Of a stretch of 37,643 bases of DNA, positions 24,412 through 31,596 are shown piece by piece. Both the position numbers and the translations under genes were made by a program. Each line of letters opens with the position of its first letter. Position 1 is the first letter of the stretch. The notes under the pieces were generated by a model, which worked only from the letters and a program-made list of their open reading frames with translations, made no database searches and was not told the origin of the DNA. Origin of the DNA: Spirochaetaceae bacterium (GTDB lineage: Bacteria > Spirochaetota > Spirochaetia > Treponematales > Rectinemataceae); contig JAOABY010000018.1 in assembly GCA_026418115.1 (NCBI GenBank), positions 1 through 37,643 on the forward strand, given 5' to 3'.

Positions 24412-25398
24412 TTATGGCTGTTCATTGCGGCGTTTCAATTCGAGGCGTTTCTTGCGGAACTCCATGATGGGGTAATCCCCCTGGATGAGCAGCTCACCGG
24501 TACCGGTGCCATCTCCCTTGGGAAGCTGCGTGTTGACGACCCGGCGGTCTTGGTGCGCGACGATCAGGTTGAAACGGCACATGAGCCAGTCGACAAGCTG
24601 CCGAAGCACCGGCAGGCGCACAAAGTCCTGGTACAGCCTCAGATAGAGGATGGTGTGGGTCTCATCGACAGGCACAAAGATGCCCAGAACTCTGAGCTTC
24701 TTCGAAATATAGTTCTGCCAGAGATTGGGAAGTATGGTTTCGAGCTTGAAGTCGCGGTCGGGCGGGGGCACGGGGACTTCCTGTGGGGTCCGCGGTTTTG
24801 AGCCATCATCAATCTTGTTGTAGGTGTAGTGGTAGAACATGATGTCGTGCTTCCACTCGAGACCGGGGCCCTCGACGAGGGTACGGTTGCCGCGCCCGAT
24901 GGTGTTGTGGTGGACAAAGGGCAGGTGCACTACATCGAGCTGGTTTTCCAGCACGCGCGTATAGTGGTTGTCCCAGGGGTCACGCACGGTTTTCCAGTGA
25001 GTGAAGTGGGTGAGATCGTCAAAAAAGGAGGGCGGCGCAAGGTCCTGTGGCGGATTCTCGCCCCACCAGATCCAGATGATGCCATGGGCTTCGTGCGTGG
25101 GATAGCTGCGCATCCTGAAGCGCTCGGGCACCGGGGTGTTCTTCCCATTGGCTGGTATTTTCACACAGCGCCCCGAGGCATCGTACTGAAGCCCATGGAA
25201 GGGACAGGCGATGGCATCGCCATGGTGCCTGCCTCCCGCAAGCGAGGCGCCGCGGTGCGCACAGCGATCGTAGAAGCAGTGCACCGCACCCTGGCGGTCT
25301 CTCCAGAACACGAGTCTCTCGCCGAGGCGCGTGACTCCTACAATCCCATCCTTGACTTCACTCGATTCGAGCACCGCGTACCAGAGGTTTCTGATCAT
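24412..25398 (-). CDS. Rieske non-heme iron oxygenase (VanA/DdmC-like)
   Basis: This 328-residue protein resembles the alpha subunit of Rieske oxygenases that demethylate or hydroxylate small organic molecules with O2. The N-terminal Rieske [2Fe-2S] domain has C46-x-H48 (CAHRGASL) and C65-x2-H68 (CPFHGLQYD). The catalytic domain has ENQLDVVHLPFVHH, giving D155, H158 and H163 as likely iron ligands or bridge. GRCVKIPANGKNTPVP and HGIIWIWWGENP fit the VanA/DdmC group. AGGA lies seven bases before ATG 25398. No reductase of the VanB type is nearby; a flavodoxin follows instead. The substrate is unknown. An O2-dependent enzyme is unexpected beside anaerobic-type genes. Confidence 0.88.
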   Translation of the reverse strand: MIRNLWYAVLESSEVKDGIVGVTRLGERLVFWRDRQGAVHCFYDRCAHRGASLAGGRHHGDAIACPFHGLQYDASGRCVKIPANGKNTPVPERFRMRSYPTHEAHGIIWIWWGENPPQDLAPPSFFDDLTHFTHWKTVRDPWDNHYTRVLENQLDVVHLPFVHHNTIGRGNRTLVEGPGLEWKHDIMFYHYTYNKIDDGSKPRTPQEVPVPPPDRDFKLETILPNLWQNYISKKLRVLGIFVPVDETHTILYLRLYQDFVRLPVLRQLVDWLMCRFNLIVAHQDRRVVNTQLPKGDGTGTGELLIQGDYPIMEFRKKRLELKRRNEQP

Positions 25399-25510
25399 GG
25401 CATCATCCTAGCACCTGCCAGGGGAGGTGCGCCACTCATGAAGCATGCCGAATGTGCCTTTCCTGCTGATTGCTGGTACCATGGACAGCCGCATTTAATA
25501 GAGGTAGCGA

Positions 25511-25960
25511 GTGCATGACTACAATCATCATATCCCCACATGCCAATATCCTGATGGCAAGGGAGTGTACCAGCTGATCCCCGATGAATATGAACCATTC
25601 AGCACTGGTGTTGGTGTTCTGCATTGCTCTGCAACATTCATGAATATCAACGCGAAATTCGCCATGCCACCGTTACGGCCAGAGAATGCACACATACCCC
25701 TGCTCAACCCAATTTGCCTTGCCGACATCTTCTACTCCAAAACTCCCCAGGTGATCAGCAAAGACTATGCGGTCAGCTACAGGCACAGGCTCTTCCCGAC
25801 CACGCGACTGGCCAAGCCCCTTCCGCGGCCCAGGGCACCGATCATCGTCAGAGAACCCTTGGATGGACGTAGCAGGCTTCTCTATCAGCACACCGAGCTT
25901 GCGTATGTCGAGCCACGAACACCACCACACAAGGAAGCGCTTGCTCCCTGCTCTGCCTGA
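25511..25960 (+). pseudogene. Remnant of a transposase with integrase-core (ISNCY/IS481-like) C-terminus
   Basis: From about residue 45 the 149-residue frame matches the C-terminal part of integrase-core transposases: NINAKFAMPPLRPENAHIPL, then a segment around DIFYSKTPQVISKDYAVSYR and EPLDGRSRLLYQHTELAYVE. The catalytic DDE core that should lie upstream is missing or unrecognisable, and no intact inverted repeats are visible. The stop is followed by GGGACATTTAAATTGAG, resembling sequences that trail such transposases. The rest of the interval 25399-26131 is gene-free, apart from the promoter and operator of the next operon. I rate it as a decayed insertion sequence. Confidence 0.6.
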
Positions 25961-26007
25961 CCAGAAGGGACATTTAAATTGAGTCTTGATAATTGCAAAA
26001 ATTCATC

Positions 26008-26036
26008 TTGACAGAAGCGCAGCGTGAGTCGATAAT
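26008..26036 (+). promoter_or_regulatory. Promoter of the second sugar-transporter operon
   Basis: TTGACA (26008-26013), a 17-base spacer and GATAAT (26031-26036) form a near-perfect sigma70 promoter, 95 bases before the binding-protein start. A perfect LacI-type palindrome follows four bases after the -10 element. Confidence 0.85.
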
Positions 26037-26040
26037 ACAA

Positions 26041-26056
26041 GCGTGTACGTACACGC
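26041..26056. promoter_or_regulatory. LacI-type operator, copy 2 (perfect palindrome)
   Basis: GCGTGTACGTACACGC is a perfect 16-bp palindrome with a central CG, placed at the likely transcription start. It shares 13 of 16 bases with the site at 16008-16023 in front of the LacI-type gene. Confidence 0.75.
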
Positions 26057-26131
26057 AACAACAATGAGAATGATGAGCGGCGTTGCCGCCATTAAAGATT
26101 ATGCATTCGTGTCAAAACAAGGAGGCACAGA

Positions 26132-27124
26132 ATGGCATTCTCGATAAAGAGAATTCTGACGGTCTTCGTACTGTTGCTGGCAGTGACAGGTCTTGTGGTA
26201 GCTGCGCCTTTGATCAAGGTTGGTATCGTCAACCTGCCACCTGAAGAATCCGGCTACCGACAGGCCAATGTCGAAGACATGAACACTGTGTTCTCAAAGG
26301 CGAACGGGTATGATGCACGCCAGACGAATACCGGAGACAACAGTGAACAGATCGCCGCAGCGATGGGCTATATCCGCGACGGTGTGGACTATCTCTTGAT
26401 TTCGGCAGCAAATGCGTCCGGCTGGGACACTGTCCTGCAATCTGCCAAAAAAGCCGGCGTGATCGTATTCCTTTTCGACAGGCTCATCCAGACGGATCCC
26501 TCGAATTATCAGGCAGCGCTCGTTTCGGATATGGCGGCCGAAGGCGAAATGGCTGTCAATTGGCTTTTGAGCCAGAAGCTACCATACTACAACGTGATCC
26601 TCATCCGCGGCCAGCTTGGTTCGGCGGCAGAGCTGGGTCGAAGCGCGGCGGTACTCAAAGCGCGAGATGCAGGCAAGCTGAAGATCGTCGCCGATGGAAC
26701 TGGTGGAGACAGCTGGAGCCTCGAGGAAGCTCGTAAGGTGGTCGAAGCTGCGATAGCCGCTGGTAAGGATTTCAACGTCATCTACGCGGAAAACGATGGC
26801 ATGGCGCAGGGTGCGGTCCAGGCACTCGATGCGGCTGGTATCACTCACGGGAAGAATGGCAAGGTGAAGATCATTGGCTTTGACTTCAACCGCTTCGCGC
26901 TGCGGAATGTTCAGGCCGGTTACTGGGACTGCGATGTGCAGTGCAGCCCACGCCAGGCAGCCGAGATTTCGAGCTGGATCAAGGCTCATCAGAATGGCAA
27001 GCCGCTGCCCAAGGGAATTATCTACCAGAAGGAGATGCTGGTTGATACCACCACTATCACCGACGAAATCATTCTCAAGATGGGCATCAATGCCGACCCC
27101 GGCAAGGGAGTGATTACCAGGTAA
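26132..27124 (+). CDS. ytfQ: YtfQ-like periplasmic sugar-binding protein of ABC transporter 2
   Basis: This is the receptor of the second importer: 330 residues with a Sec signal peptide (ILTVFVLLLAVTGLVVA) and no lipobox. It resembles E. coli YtfQ (galactofuranose receptor) in several places: EESGYRQANVEDM, NASGWDTVLQSAKKAGVIVF then LFDRL, and VIYAENDGMAQGAVQALDAA. Relatives in other bacteria serve L-arabinose (Shewanella AraUVWZ) or fructose, so the ligand is open; shared regulation with araBA favours arabinose, perhaps its furanose form. AAGGAGG is well spaced before ATG 26132. The 75-base leader also has a small GCGGC/GCCGC hairpin. It is the first gene of a four-gene operon. Confidence 0.87.
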   Translation: MAFSIKRILTVFVLLLAVTGLVVAAPLIKVGIVNLPPEESGYRQANVEDMNTVFSKANGYDARQTNTGDNSEQIAAAMGYIRDGVDYLLISAANASGWDTVLQSAKKAGVIVFLFDRLIQTDPSNYQAALVSDMAAEGEMAVNWLLSQKLPYYNVILIRGQLGSAAELGRSAAVLKARDAGKLKIVADGTGGDSWSLEEARKVVEAAIAAGKDFNVIYAENDGMAQGAVQALDAAGITHGKNGKVKIIGFDFNRFALRNVQAGYWDCDVQCSPRQAAEISSWIKAHQNGKPLPKGIIYQKEMLVDTTTITDEIILKMGINADPGKGVITR

Positions 27125-27159
27125 GGTTGTTGCTCGACAGGCATTGTTTCTGGGGGAAG

Positions 27160-27200
27160 CGCGGTGCAGCATGCTGGATGCTCCGGTGTGCCGCACCGCG
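27160..27200 (+). other. Intercistronic stem-loop after binding-protein gene 2
   Basis: CGCGGTGC (27160-27167) pairs with GCACCGCG (27193-27200), and within it AGCAT (27168-27172) pairs with ATGCT (27178-27182). No T-run follows. Its position right after the binding-protein gene mirrors the stem-loop at 18109-18149 in the other operon. Confidence 0.6.
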
Positions 27201-27236
27201 GCTTCTATAGTACAATGTGCATAAGGGGAGACACCG

Positions 27237-28745
27237 TTGCAAATGCAGAATGTGCTGGAAATGAGCGGTATATGCAAATCATTTCCAGGGGTCAGAGCTC
27301 TGCATAATGTGAGCTTTTCACTGAGAAAGGGTGAGGTACACGCCCTCATGGGCGAAAATGGGGCTGGGAAGTCCACGTTGATAAAGGTCATTACAGGAGT
27401 CTACGAAAAAGATACTGGTCAGATCCTTGTAGAGGGAAAAGCACTACATTTCAGATCTCCTCAGGAAGCTCAGAATTTTGGAATAGGCGCTGTGTATCAG
27501 GAGATCATGCTCTGTCCCAATCTGACAGTTGCAGAAAACCTGTTTATCGGCCGCGGGCAGCATGCATTGGTCAACTGGAAACGAATGAAAGAGCAAGCCG
27601 CCCATCTTCTGCATTCGCTCGACATCCCAGCGAGGCCGACTCAGCAGCTTTCCAGCTGTTCTCTTGCAGTCCAGCAAATGATAGCGATAGCCCGTGCGAT
27701 TGATATGAACTGCAGGATTCTGATCCTGGACGAACCGACTTCCTCGCTGGACGAAGAGGAAGTGCAAAAACTTTTCAGGCTCATGCGGGAACTCAAAGCA
27801 CGGGGGGTGGGGATCATCTTCGTAACCCACTTTCTTGATCAGGTCTACGAGATCAGCGACAGGATCACGGTGTTGCGCAATGGAGAGTTTATTGGAGAAT
27901 ATGAAGCCGCTTCTCTTCCCCAGTTCGAACTCGTCTCAAAAATGATGGGAAAGGCACTGGACGATGTATCGCAGATCAAAAAGGAACAACCTTTATCCAA
28001 CCAGCGAGGAATTCCTGTCTATGAGGCGGTCGGGCTTTCGAGCACTGCCGGGATAAAACCATTCAACTTCACGATACACAAGGGTGAGGTGAATGGATTC
28101 ATCGGGCTTCTTGGTTCGGGAAGAAGCGAGGCTGCACGCGCGATATATGCCGCAGACAAAGTAATCAGCGGCGAAGTAAAAGTGAACGGTAAAAAAGTAA
28201 AAATCCGAGAACCCCTGCATGCGATGAAACTGGGTATCGGCTATCTGCCAGAGGATCGCAAGAGCGATGGTATCATCGCGGATCTTTCCGTCCGCGAGAA
28301 CATCATACTGGCATTGCAGGTGCTGAAAGGGTTCTTCAAGCCTTTTTCCAGAAAGCAGGCTGAGCTGTTCGCAGAAGAATACATAAAATCCCTGAACATC
28401 AAGACAGCATCGACAAGCACGCCTGTCAAATCGCTCTCGGGTGGCAACCAGCAGAAGGTGATTATCGCGCGCTGGTTACTGACCCATCCTGAGTATCTCA
28501 TCCTCGATGAGCCTACCCGAGGCATCGATGTCGGAACGAAGGTGGAGATACAGAAACTGGTCCTCAAGCTCGCCAGGGAGGGGGTCAGCATTACATTCAT
28601 CTCTTCGGAAATCGAGGAAATGCTCCGCACCTGTTCACGCCTGATAGTCATGAAGGACAGAGAAATCGCAGGAGAACTCAGCGGCGAGGATGTGACAGAG
28701 CGGGACATCATGTATGTCATTGCCGGAGGGGGAACGCAACCATGA
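27237..28745 (+). CDS. ytfR: YtfR-like sugar ABC transporter double ATPase
   Basis: This ATPase of importer 2 has two fused nucleotide-binding halves, about 502 residues. AGGGGAG (27224-27230) is six bases before TTG 27237, which I take as the start; ATG 27243 is the alternative two codons on. The first half has Walker A GENGAGKSTLIKV, CSLAVQQMIAIARAI and Walker B ILILDEPTSSLD. The second has the degenerate GLLGSGRSEAARAIY, an intact signature LSGGNQQKVIIARWL and ILDEPTRGID. The gene overlaps the following permease by an ATGA. The operon order binding protein, ATPase, permease, permease matches ytfQRT-yjfF. Confidence 0.9.
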   Translation: MQMQNVLEMSGICKSFPGVRALHNVSFSLRKGEVHALMGENGAGKSTLIKVITGVYEKDTGQILVEGKALHFRSPQEAQNFGIGAVYQEIMLCPNLTVAENLFIGRGQHALVNWKRMKEQAAHLLHSLDIPARPTQQLSSCSLAVQQMIAIARAIDMNCRILILDEPTSSLDEEEVQKLFRLMRELKARGVGIIFVTHFLDQVYEISDRITVLRNGEFIGEYEAASLPQFELVSKMMGKALDDVSQIKKEQPLSNQRGIPVYEAVGLSSTAGIKPFNFTIHKGEVNGFIGLLGSGRSEAARAIYAADKVISGEVKVNGKKVKIREPLHAMKLGIGYLPEDRKSDGIIADLSVRENIILALQVLKGFFKPFSRKQAELFAEEYIKSLNIKTASTSTPVKSLSGGNQQKVIIARWLLTHPEYLILDEPTRGIDVGTKVEIQKLVLKLAREGVSITFISSEIEEMLRTCSRLIVMKDREIAGELSGEDVTERDIMYVIAGGGTQP

Positions 28746-29848
28746 ACAAAATGAAAATCTGGAATTATCAGGCATTCCTCCCACTCCTGGTTCTGGCCGT
28801 TCTCATTCTTATCAACCTGCTGAAAGGCGCGGATTATTTCAGTATCTCAATCATCAATGGAGCGATATACGGGAATATTCCCAATATTCTTTTCGGCGCT
28901 TCAGAGCTGGTGATTCTGGCGATCGGCATGACGCTGGTCACTTCATCCTCCGGTGGTCAGGATATCAGTGTCGGTGTAGCTGCAACCATCACATCGAGCG
29001 TATTTGTCCGGGTGGTCCTGAACGCACACGAAGTGACTTTGATGACGGTTGTGGGTGCATTCCTTGTGAGTTGCCTGGTCGGCATTGCCATAGGAGCCTT
29101 CAATGGTACTCTGGTGGCCATATTCAATGTTCAGCCCATGGTTGCGACGCTCATACTATTCACCGCAGGAAGGTCAATAGCGTTTCTGATCGATGGCAGG
29201 CTGTCTCCCATACTGGCGAACAGGATCACCAACCAGATAGGCAGCGTCATACCCGGAGTTCCCGTCCAGACACCGATACTGCTGACGGTTGTGTTCATTA
29301 TTCTGTTTTCAATCCTCCTCAAAATCACCAACCTCAAACTCTATGCCCAGTGTGTCGGCATCAATCAGAAAGCCGCGCGCCTCAACGGTATAAACCCGGT
29401 CATTGTAAAACTTCTCACCTATATCATTCTTGGCGTCTGTTCAGCAGTTGCGGGGTTCATAGCGGTGACCAAAGCCGGTCGTCATGACAGCGTCAATCTG
29501 CTCAGATTTGTTGAAATGGACGCAATACTCGCGGTGGCGATAGGAGGAAATGCGCTGAGCGGAGGAAAGTTCAGCATCACCGGCTCAGTCATAGGCGCGT
29601 ATACGATAGAGGTGCTGAACAGGACTCTGCTGAGGCTCGAAGTTGGCACCGAAACGATCAAAGCCTTCAAAGCAGTGTTTATCATCATTCTCATGATCCT
29701 TGCCTCTCCTGTCGCGAGGGGAACCGCTGCGAAAGCGGTACAATGGATACGTGCGAGATGTACGGGTATCGTCCGGCTTCCAGCCTCTGAGAAGGCTGAA
29801 GCATCGGAAGGATCTGAGGTTGACCTCTCGGTCGAGAAAGAAGTCTAG
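28742..29848 (+). CDS. ytfT: YtfT-like sugar ABC transporter permease
   Basis: This is the first of two permeases of importer 2, 368 residues of the BPD_transp_2 family. Hydrophobic segments span the chain from FLPLLVLAVLILINLL to the end of the core near residue 325. ELVILAIGMTLVTSSSGGQD and SVGVAATITSS correspond to the conserved loop that in single-permease systems reads TGGIDLSVG; here it is SSGGQDISVG. AQCVGINQKAARLNGINPVI is the coupling region. The C-terminus carries a charged tail of about 40 residues with no family match. GGAGG precedes ATG 28742, which overlaps the ATPase stop. Confidence 0.88.
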   Translation: MNKMKIWNYQAFLPLLVLAVLILINLLKGADYFSISIINGAIYGNIPNILFGASELVILAIGMTLVTSSSGGQDISVGVAATITSSVFVRVVLNAHEVTLMTVVGAFLVSCLVGIAIGAFNGTLVAIFNVQPMVATLILFTAGRSIAFLIDGRLSPILANRITNQIGSVIPGVPVQTPILLTVVFIILFSILLKITNLKLYAQCVGINQKAARLNGINPVIVKLLTYIILGVCSAVAGFIAVTKAGRHDSVNLLRFVEMDAILAVAIGGNALSGGKFSITGSVIGAYTIEVLNRTLLRLEVGTETIKAFKAVFIIILMILASPVARGTAAKAVQWIRARCTGIVRLPASEKAEASEGSEVDLSVEKEV

Positions 29849-29849
29849 C

Positions 29850-30908
29850 ATGGAACCGATAAATACCATGAAGCGAAGAGAGGCTATTTCGAATTCAAAT
29901 CTTCTGCTCCTCATTGCTGCGGTGATATTTGTGCTGATGTACGGGATCGCGATGCTCTGCTACCCACGCAGTTTCTTTCAATATCAGACATTCTTCGATT
30001 TGTTCAGCCTGAATGCCGCGCTCATCATCATTACTCTCGGCGAAACCATCGTCATGATCGGTGGGGGAATCGATATTTCCATCGGCGCGGTGACAGGCCT
30101 GGTCACCATGTGCTGTGCGGTATACCTCGAATCAGGAAATGGAAGTGTCGGGGGATCGATCCTCCTTGCACTTGGCATAGGAATCGCGTTTGGTATCATG
30201 CAGGGATTCCTTATCGCCTATCTGGAAATACAGCCATTTATCATCACGCTTGCCGGCATGTTTCTCGCGAATGGGCTGCTGACGACCATTCACAAGGATC
30301 CGCTGAATGTTACGATGCCGCACTTTGTAAAATTGAGAGATGCCGTCATCGTCATTCCATGGCTCGGTACCATGAACAGGCTCGGGAATTTCATACCGGT
30401 CGAGATCAAGCCTGGTGCTCTTGTGGTTGTGGTGCTTATCATCATTTTGAGCGTGTTTCTTCATTGGTCGCGTTTCGGACGCAATCTCTATGCGGTTGGC
30501 GGTAATAGCCAGAGTGCGCTGATGCTCGGTATCAATGTGAAAAGAACGAAGTTTTTTTCCTTCGTGCTGTGTGGATTGCTTTCCGGCATCGCTGGTTTTG
30601 TTTTCATCATGACCACAGGGGCCGGCAATGTCGGTAATGCTTCTGGTTTTGAGATGAAAGCCATCGCGGGCTCCATCATCGGCGGTACGATGCTCACAGG
30701 AGGCGTAGGAAATCCGATCGGTTCGCCCATTGGGGCATTGACGCTTCTGACGATCAACGAACTGATACGCGCAGCGGGCATCAACTCGAATTTCCAGGCA
30801 ATAGCCAGCGGATTGCTGCTGTGCCTCTTCATTGTGCTGCAGAACAGTGTCCTGTGGCTGCGCCGTACAGGCGGTTTCAAGTTAAAGGGCATTCCTAATC
30901 TTCATTAA
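29850..30908 (+). CDS. yjfF: YjfF-like sugar ABC transporter permease
   Basis: This is the second permease of importer 2, 352 residues. ATG 29850 begins one base after the stop of the first permease, with only a weak ribosome-binding site, so translation is probably coupled; ATG 29868 is an in-frame alternative. The frame is open further upstream but overlaps the previous gene. Family segments are LGETIVMIGGGIDISIGAVT, FLIAYLEIQPFIITLAGMFL, VGGNSQSALMLGINVKRTK and IIGGTMLTGGVGNPIGSPIG. The two permeases should form a heterodimer, unlike the homodimer expected for importer 1. It is the last gene of the operon. Confidence 0.88.
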   Translation: MEPINTMKRREAISNSNLLLLIAAVIFVLMYGIAMLCYPRSFFQYQTFFDLFSLNAALIIITLGETIVMIGGGIDISIGAVTGLVTMCCAVYLESGNGSVGGSILLALGIGIAFGIMQGFLIAYLEIQPFIITLAGMFLANGLLTTIHKDPLNVTMPHFVKLRDAVIVIPWLGTMNRLGNFIPVEIKPGALVVVVLIIILSVFLHWSRFGRNLYAVGGNSQSALMLGINVKRTKFFSFVLCGLLSGIAGFVFIMTTGAGNVGNASGFEMKAIAGSIIGGTMLTGGVGNPIGSPIGALTLLTINELIRAAGINSNFQAIASGLLLCLFIVLQNSVLWLRRTGGFKLKGIPNLH

Positions 30909-31190
30909 TTGCCAATTTAATGTATCTGACAGGTACAATTCTATCGTTTCCCAGGGACGCCGCCCTTGCTTGCGATACAAAAGGCGCGGCCGTTCATAGT
31001 TATAGTCATGGAGCTACTTGTCCAAATCGACCTTTGGTCTGAGGTCGTCTCACGTGCGTCTGGTGGTGTTCGATGTCATTCAGCGCGAGGTGGAGCTCAT
31101 ATGGAGGTGGATCGGTGCCACAACACTTCTTTCTGCCCAATCCTGTCATTAGGGATATGTAGTGATATTAAAGATAAATAGGTATGTACT
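30909..31190. other. Intergenic region between the sugar operon and the integrated element
   Basis: This region holds the second copy of the 31-bp dispersed repeat at 30926-30956, 18 bases after the permease stop. The rest shows no gene I can support; a 71-residue plus-strand frame at 30966-31181 has no family features. Confidence 0.4.
30926..30956 (+). repeat. Dispersed 31-bp repeat, copy 2
   Basis: It matches 13002-13032 at 26 of 31 positions. The internal stem seen in copy 1 is weakened here (GACAG/CTATC), so conserved sequence rather than conserved hairpin is what the copies share. Confidence 0.5.
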
Positions 31191-31222
31191 TAAAAAATCA
31201 GAGGCCCCCTTGCGGGAGCCTC
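31191..31222 (-). terminator. Original tRNA-Leu terminator, displaced by the integrated element
   Basis: Read on the minus strand, GAGGCTCCC-GCAA-GGGGGCCTC pairs through nine positions including one U-G pair, and a T-run follows. It lies directly after the displaced 29-bp tRNA tail, just as the terminator at 35213-35238 follows the intact tRNA. Confidence 0.75.
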
Positions 31223-31227
31223 GTTCG

Positions 31228-31256
31228 TGCCCAGAGGGGGACTTGAACTCCCATGC
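31228..31256 (-). repeat. Attachment-site repeat, left end (displaced tRNA-Leu 3' end)
   Basis: The 29 bases match the 3' end of tRNA-Leu at 35244-35272 except for one base (T at 31249 in place of C), which breaks one pair of the T-arm stem. It marks the far end of the integrated element. Confidence 0.9.
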
Positions 31257-31564
31257 AGTTATTTATTTTTAGCCTTATTTTTCAGGCTTTCCCCCATTTT
31301 AGAACCTTCTAGTGCTACGTATATGCTACGAGCTTTGCAAAAATCACAAACAGGCTTTTGACAAATTTTGAATTTTTGTCAATTCGTCTTTGTGCGATAG
31401 CAGCGTGTGGATGTACACCTTGAAGCTTGCTTTTTTTGGCGAGGGCATATCCGGTAGCCGCCAGTCGGTGCGTTGCGCGTTGTCAGGGCAAGGGCAGCGG
31501 GCACGAAGCCCGCCAGCCCTCTCAAAGTACCATACAAACTATACAATCTATACAAAGTTCAGCT
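31257..31564. other. Non-coding end of the integrated element
   Basis: This 308-base stretch holds arm-site repeats at 31300-31330, an AT-rich inverted repeat TTGACAAA/TTTGTCAA at 31358-31382, and a GC-rich hairpin at 31491-31520 (AGGGC...GCCCGC/GCGGGC...GCCCT on the minus strand). The left half of a 9-bp repeat array completes the stretch. No gene is evident. Confidence 0.5.
31300..31330 (+). repeat. Putative integrase arm-type sites, left end
   Basis: TAGAACCTTCTA at 31300-31311 is followed by TGCTACG at 31313-31319 and again at 31324-31330, an 11-base period. The same arrangement occurs near the other end at 35061-35103. Confidence 0.6.
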
Positions 31565-31596
31565 TTAAGTTTGTACACTTTGTACACTTTGTATGC
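31530..31596. repeat. Inverted array of 9-bp repeats at the end of the ATPase gene
   Basis: Three 9-bp units on the left (CATACAAAC, TATACAATC, TATACAAAG) face three on the right (TTTGTACAC twice, TTTGTATGC) across a 13-base centre. In the leftward transcript the arms would pair at 21 positions plus two G-U pairs out of 27. The right arm encodes the last residues of the ATPase (QSVQSVQT). It could be an iteron-type binding site or a long terminator-like hairpin. Confidence 0.6.

Noticed and set aside
29700-29849. Upstream extension of the last permease
   Set aside because: It would overlap the preceding permease gene by about 150 bases and adds a non-hydrophobic basic segment unlike the family.
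30966-31181. 71-codon frame between the sugar operon and the integrated element
   Set aside because: There is no ribosome-binding site and no family features; composition looks random.
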